From: JBLHKS01 sp047620505
GTDB lineage: Bacteria; Verrucomicrobiota; Verrucomicrobiia; Verrucomicrobiales; DEV007
DNA: 64,000 nucleotides
Direction of reading: 5' to 3'
Assembly (NCBI GenBank): GCA_047620505.1
Contig: JBLHKS010000002.1
Location: forward strand, 1 to 64,000
The number at the start of each line of letters is the position of its first letter. The first letter of the stretch is position 1. A model generated the notes under the pieces. That model was not told the origin of the DNA, did no database searches, and worked only from the letters and a program-made list of their open reading frames with translations. Shown here piece by piece: positions 60,472-64,000 of the stretch. A program made the position numbers and the translations under genes.

Positions 60472-62403
60472 ATGAAGATATCGAAACTGATCTTCCTGGC
60501 CGCACTTTTGAGCCCCGCGCTCGGATCTTCGGAGACGCTTGAATCGACGACTGAGCAGCTGGTGCGCCCGGTCTTGATTCGCAATGATCACAACGCCCTT
60601 CTGCGGCTTACGCTCAAGACCAGCGAAGCATTCGTCCAGCTTTCACGGATCACGGTTGAATTTGAGGGCTCAGAGAATCTTGAGTCAGCGCAGTTTTTCT
60701 TCGCCGACGACAAAGGGGCTTTTTCCAGCGGGAAGCCGTTCGGCGAGCGGCTCGCTGTCGCGGATGCGGTCGAGTTTCGTGGTCATGCCCGGCTGAATGC
60801 AGGTGAAAATCATTTCTGGCTGTCCTGCCGCGTGAAACCGGGCGCAGACCTTTCCAGCCGAGTCGATGCGCGAGTCGTCGGCCTCGAGACGTCGGCCGGT
60901 TCGGTCATCCCGAAAGATCTGACTCCGAAAGTCAGCAAACGAATTGGCATAGCGCTCCGTCGGCATTGGGATGACGGAATCCACACCTACCGAATTCCGG
61001 CGCTGGCGACTTCGACGAAAGGAACGCTGCTCTGCGCTTACGATATGCGCCGCCGCGACGGCCGGGATTTGCAGGAGGACATCGATATCGGGCTTTTGCG
61101 AAGTGAGGATGGCGGTCAGACTTGGAATGCCCAGCGAGTGATCATGGATATGGCCGAGCACAGTGGGATGCCTCAGGAATTGAACGGCGTCAGCGATCCG
61201 GGTCTGATCGTCGATCCAGAAACCGGCGAGATTTTCTGCTTTGCCGTCTGGATGCAGGGCAAACCTGGAAAACATCAGTGGCGAGGGGATGGCTCGGAAC
61301 CGGGCCTGGAAATCGGCAAAAGTGCGCAGTTTTTGATGGCGCGTTCGACGGACGATGGCCTGACTTGGACTGAGCCGGAAAACATGACCGCCGCGTGGAA
61401 AGACCCTTCCTGGATTCTCTACGCGCCGTCACCGCAACAGGGAATTGCCCTGAAAGATGGAACGCTCGCGATGCCAACCCAGGGCCGAGATGCAGAGGAC
61501 CGAATTTTCTCCAACCTGCTCGTCAGTCGAGATCACGGCAAGACCTGGTCCGTGAGCCCGCCCGCTTCCTTCGGCAACAACGAGTGCCAGGCTGCGGTTT
61601 TGTCGGATGGCTCGATCATACTGAATTGTCGGTCGACGAGCTCCGTTAAATTTCGCACGGTCATGGTGACTCGTGACCTCGGCCAGACTTGGACGCCGCA
61701 TCCCACGAATCGCAACACGCTGATCGAGCCCACCTGCAATGGCAGCCTTTTTCGATTCGGCGACGTCCTTCTCTTCGCGAATCCGCATTCCCAGAAAGGT
61801 CGGACGCACCACAGCATTCAAGTCAGTTTCGACGACGGCGCGACCTGGCCAGCTGAGCATCGCCTCCTTCTCGATGAAGGCCGCGGGGCCGGATACCCGA
61901 GTTTGAGCCGGATCGACAATGAGCACGTCGGAATCGTTTACGAGGGTTCCGGTTCTCAGATCGTCTTTGAAAAAATCGCGATCGGCGAGCTGATCAAACC
62001 GCTCGAAATCCGAACATCAAAGGAAGGTGATCGAGCCGAAGTCTCTGGCGGGCAACTCTCAATCCACAGCCGCTTGGGAATCAGCGCCGCCGAAGTCCGA
62101 CGAACGGGGACCGCCTGGCCTGAGGACATCAGCGTCCGGTTACACCTTCGCGGACTCGAGGGATTCAGCTTGATCGACGCCGATCGGAAGCTGGCGCTTT
62201 CCGTGCTAAGCCACGGCGATCACCAGCAGCTGCTGCATCTGTGGGAGGACGGCAAGGAGGGTCCGCGTCTCGATTCTTCGAGCCAACTCTGGATCGAGGC
62301 GAATCGTGAGGGCGGCTACTTCGATCTCAAACTACCGAACGATTGGTTTCGAAAGAATCCGGAATCGATTCGGATCGAGTGGGTCGATTTCTATCGAAGT
62401 TAG
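60472..62403 (+). CDS. Exo-alpha-sialidase (GH33-like)
   Basis: A 643-residue secreted neuraminidase. The signal peptide is LIFLAALLSPALGSSE. An N-terminal beta-sandwich with BNR_assoc character lies at about 25-160, and the six-bladed propeller begins with the arginine-triad FRIP-type motif YRIPAL (173-178). Five Asp boxes are visible: SEDGGQTW, STDDGLTW, SRDHGKTW, TRDLGQTW and SFDDGATW. The Glu of the nucleophile pair and the arginines are consistent with an active enzyme. It removes terminal sialic acids; the sialate O-acetylesterase-like protein at 49674 would prepare acetylated substrates. Exact palindrome at 62224 (QQLL). Confidence 0.9.
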   Translation: MKISKLIFLAALLSPALGSSETLESTTEQLVRPVLIRNDHNALLRLTLKTSEAFVQLSRITVEFEGSENLESAQFFFADDKGAFSSGKPFGERLAVADAVEFRGHARLNAGENHFWLSCRVKPGADLSSRVDARVVGLETSAGSVIPKDLTPKVSKRIGIALRRHWDDGIHTYRIPALATSTKGTLLCAYDMRRRDGRDLQEDIDIGLLRSEDGGQTWNAQRVIMDMAEHSGMPQELNGVSDPGLIVDPETGEIFCFAVWMQGKPGKHQWRGDGSEPGLEIGKSAQFLMARSTDDGLTWTEPENMTAAWKDPSWILYAPSPQQGIALKDGTLAMPTQGRDAEDRIFSNLLVSRDHGKTWSVSPPASFGNNECQAAVLSDGSIILNCRSTSSVKFRTVMVTRDLGQTWTPHPTNRNTLIEPTCNGSLFRFGDVLLFANPHSQKGRTHHSIQVSFDDGATWPAEHRLLLDEGRGAGYPSLSRIDNEHVGIVYEGSGSQIVFEKIAIGELIKPLEIRTSKEGDRAEVSGGQLSIHSRLGISAAEVRRTGTAWPEDISVRLHLRGLEGFSLIDADRKLALSVLSHGDHQQLLHLWEDGKEGPRLDSSSQLWIEANREGGYFDLKLPNDWFRKNPESIRIEWVDFYRS

Positions 62404-62410
62404 AGTTTTT

Positions 62411-63448
62411 CTAGATTGAGCATTCGCGCAAGTCGGTGCAGAACGCTTCGACGTCCTCAGCCGTCGTTGCCCACGAACACATCAGCCGCGAATCGCCGAC
62501 GCCGGCCAATTCGTAGTAGTGCCAGTCTCTGGCCTGCATCGCTTCGTTGACCGTGGTGGGAAACTTCGCGAAGACCGCGTTTGCCTCGATCGGAAAGAGG
62601 ATTTCGACGTCTGGAATCACCTCGATTCCGGTCCGCAGCTGCTGGGCGCGCGAATTGACCTCGGCGGCGATTTTCAGCCAAGCTTGATCGCGAAGCAGCG
62701 TCGTCCAGGATGCGGTCACGAAGCGCATTTTTGATGCGAGCTGACCGGCTCGCTTCACGCGGTAGTCAAAATCGACCGCCAGCGATTTGTCGAAAAATAC
62801 AACCGCTTCGCCGACTCCGGCACCGAGCTTGGTCAGGCCGAAACTCATCACGTCGATCCCTGCCTTCCACGTGACCTCAGCCGGCGTGCAGCCGAGCGTG
62901 GCCAGCGCGTTTGCGAATCGAGCGCCGTCGAGGTGGACCTTCAGATTCTCGGAACGCGCGCACTCCGTCAGGGCCGCGATCTCATCAATCGAGTAAACCG
63001 TGCCGAATTCTGTGGCCTGCGTGAGGCTGAGGCATTTTGGTTTTGGGAAGTGCAGATCGCGGCGCTGGCTAACGCGCTCGCGGATGGCATCCGGCGTAAC
63101 CTTCGCAAGCGGTCCTGGCACGCCGAGGAGTTTGGAACCGCCGGTGAACAACTCGGGCGCTCCGCATTCGTCCGTCATGATGTGGGCCTTTTCGTGGCAG
63201 ACGACGGCGTTGAAACCTTGACAGATCGCCGAAAGGCTTAGCGCGTTAGCTGCAGTCCCGTTGAAGACGAAGAAGACTTCGCAATCGGTTTCGAAGACCT
63301 CGCGGATCAGCTTGCAGGCTTCGGCGGTGTAGCGATCTTCGCCGTAGGATGAGGCACAGCCATCGAGGTTAGCGGCGGCGATCGCATCCCAAGCTAAAGG
63401 GCAGATCGCGGCGGTGTTGTCGCTGGCAAAGGCGTAGTGGTCAGGCAT
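62411..63448 (-). CDS. Low-specificity threonine aldolase (beta-eliminating lyase family)
   Basis: A 345-residue PLP enzyme. The opening FASDNTAAICPLAWDAI, FVFNGTAANALSLSAICQGF and HLDGARFANALATLG are family blocks; the PLP lysine is in DVMSFGLTKLGAGVGEAVVF. It cleaves threonine or allo-threonine to glycine and acetaldehyde, feeding glycine supply. Near-copy palindrome at 62633 (AQQLR). Convergent with the sialidase, eight bases apart. Confidence 0.9.
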   Translation of the reverse strand: MPDHYAFASDNTAAICPLAWDAIAAANLDGCASSYGEDRYTAEACKLIREVFETDCEVFFVFNGTAANALSLSAICQGFNAVVCHEKAHIMTDECGAPELFTGGSKLLGVPGPLAKVTPDAIRERVSQRRDLHFPKPKCLSLTQATEFGTVYSIDEIAALTECARSENLKVHLDGARFANALATLGCTPAEVTWKAGIDVMSFGLTKLGAGVGEAVVFFDKSLAVDFDYRVKRAGQLASKMRFVTASWTTLLRDQAWLKIAAEVNSRAQQLRTGIEVIPDVEILFPIEANAVFAKFPTTVNEAMQARDWHYYELAGVGDSRLMCSWATTAEDVEAFCTDLRECSI

Positions 63449-63478
63449 GGTTTGAGAGGATTTTTGGGTGAGCAGCTG

Positions 63479-64000
63479 CTAGGCGAGAACGTCGTGAACA
63501 ACGTGGCCGTGGACGTTCGTAAGGCGTCTTTCCAGCCCGTTGTGATAAAAACTGAGGCGTTCGTGATCTAGTCCTAACAGATGCAGAATCGTTGCGTTGA
63601 AATCGTAGACGTCTGTCGGGTTCACGGCGGCCTTGAAGCCAAATTCATCGCTCTCGCCGTAGCTGAATCCGTGCTTCACGCCTGCGCCGGCGAGGAAACA
63701 GGTAAACGCGCCCGGGTTGTGATCGCGCCCGGTTCCGTTGCCCTGCAGGAACGGCATCCGGCCGAATTCCGTCGCCCAAACAACGAGCGTGTGTTCGAGC
63801 AGACCGCGCCGCTTCATGTCGCTGAGCAGCGCGGCAGTCGGCTGGTCCATGATCTCGGCTTGCATCGCGTGCGTCTCCGAAATGTTGCTGTGCGAGTCCC
63901 AATTCGTGATGCCGTTGCCGCCCGCGGGATCGCTTCCGTTGAAGAGCTGAACGACCCTGACACCTTTCTCAACTAACCGGCGGGCGAGGATGCAGTTCTT
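63479..64000 (-). CDS. DUF1501 family protein (5' part beyond window)
   Basis: The C-terminal 173 residues of a DUF1501 protein; the frame is open to base 64000, so the N-terminus lies outside. Family blocks seen: LARRLVEKGVRVVQLFNGSD, TNWDSHSNISETHAMQAEI, VVWATEFGRMPFLQGNGTGR and LHLLGLDHERLSFYHNGLER. It differs clearly from the two other DUF1501 lines here, so it is a separate paralogue. Its PSCyt1/DUF1553 partner is probably just outside the window. A degenerate palindrome copy lies at its stop codon (63470). Confidence 0.92.
   Translation of the reverse strand, partial: KNCILARRLVEKGVRVVQLFNGSDPAGGNGITNWDSHSNISETHAMQAEIMDQPTAALLSDMKRRGLLEHTLVVWATEFGRMPFLQGNGTGRDHNPGAFTCFLAGAGVKHGFSYGESDEFGFKAAVNPTDVYDFNATILHLLGLDHERLSFYHNGLERRLTNVHGHVVHDVLA

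Overview
The window comes from a GC-rich (roughly 58-60 % by eye) bacterial chromosome, almost certainly a member of the Verrucomicrobiota or a close PVC relative. The main reasons are three PSCyt1/DUF1549/DUF1553 and DUF1501 protein groups, an ECF sigma factor of the Rhodopirellula/Verrucomicrobium type translationally coupled to a FecR/LamG protein, several secreted glycan-active enzymes (sulfatase, sialidase, sialate O-acetylesterase-like protein, TIM-barrel glycosidase), and few clear Shine-Dalgarno sequences. Housekeeping genes anchor it: rpoB (3' end), rpoC, an E2 acyltransferase, the SRP RNA (ffs), pheT and argH.

Layout. 0-5 kb: rpoB end, rpoC and its terminator. 5-8.7 kb: PSCyt1/DUF1553 plus DUF1501 pair. 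8.7-12.9 kb: O-antigen-ligase-like TPR protein, dihydrolipoamide acyltransferase, M23 peptidase, SRP RNA (minus strand). 13-15 kb: two paralogous membrane-anchored coiled-coil proteins and a small lipoprotein. 15.2-21.7 kb: a tight MoxR / membrane protein / ABC ATPase / ABC permease / DUF58 operon. 21.7-25 kb: secreted glycosidase, UbiA-family prenyltransferase, GGQ-only release-factor-like protein. 25-36 kb: a rearranged region in which a DUF1501-TapT-transposase-DUF1553 block was tandemly duplicated, then deleted in part, and interrupted by an H-NOX/hybrid-kinase NO-sensing pair; it also holds a dihydroorotase remnant. 36-38.3 kb: FecR/LamG protein and sigma factor driving the DUF1553 gene. 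38.9-40.2 kb: Uma2 and PLD-like nucleases. 40.3-44.4 kb: a three-gene operon of a TPR-AAA ATPase between two paralogous TPR membrane proteins. 44.5-47.3 kb: DUF2007-like zinc-ribbon protein, sulfatase, a hicBA module flanked by a repeat of the sulfatase 3' end, a membrane protein. 47.3-55.2 kb: two large secreted proteins and pheT. 55.3-58.8 kb: glycosyltransferase, HNH endonuclease and partner, argH, Fur-family regulator. 58.9-62.4 kb: three consecutive exported helix-hairpin-helix (ComEA-like) proteins and a sialidase. 62.4-64 kb: threonine aldolase and a DUF1501 gene running off the edge.

The most striking signal is not a gene. A 12-base palindrome, CAGCAGCTGCTG, occurs 24 times exactly and at least 16 more times with one mismatch. 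It lies in all three reading frames, on genes of both orientations and in intergenic DNA, where it appears in proteins as QQLL, AAA or SSC. It is absent as an exact copy from rpoBC, from the 12.3-16.3 kb coiled-coil region and from the H-NOX/kinase insertion. This behaves like a genome-wide iterated DNA word (compare HIP1 of cyanobacteria or DNA uptake words) selected at the DNA level; its function is unknown.
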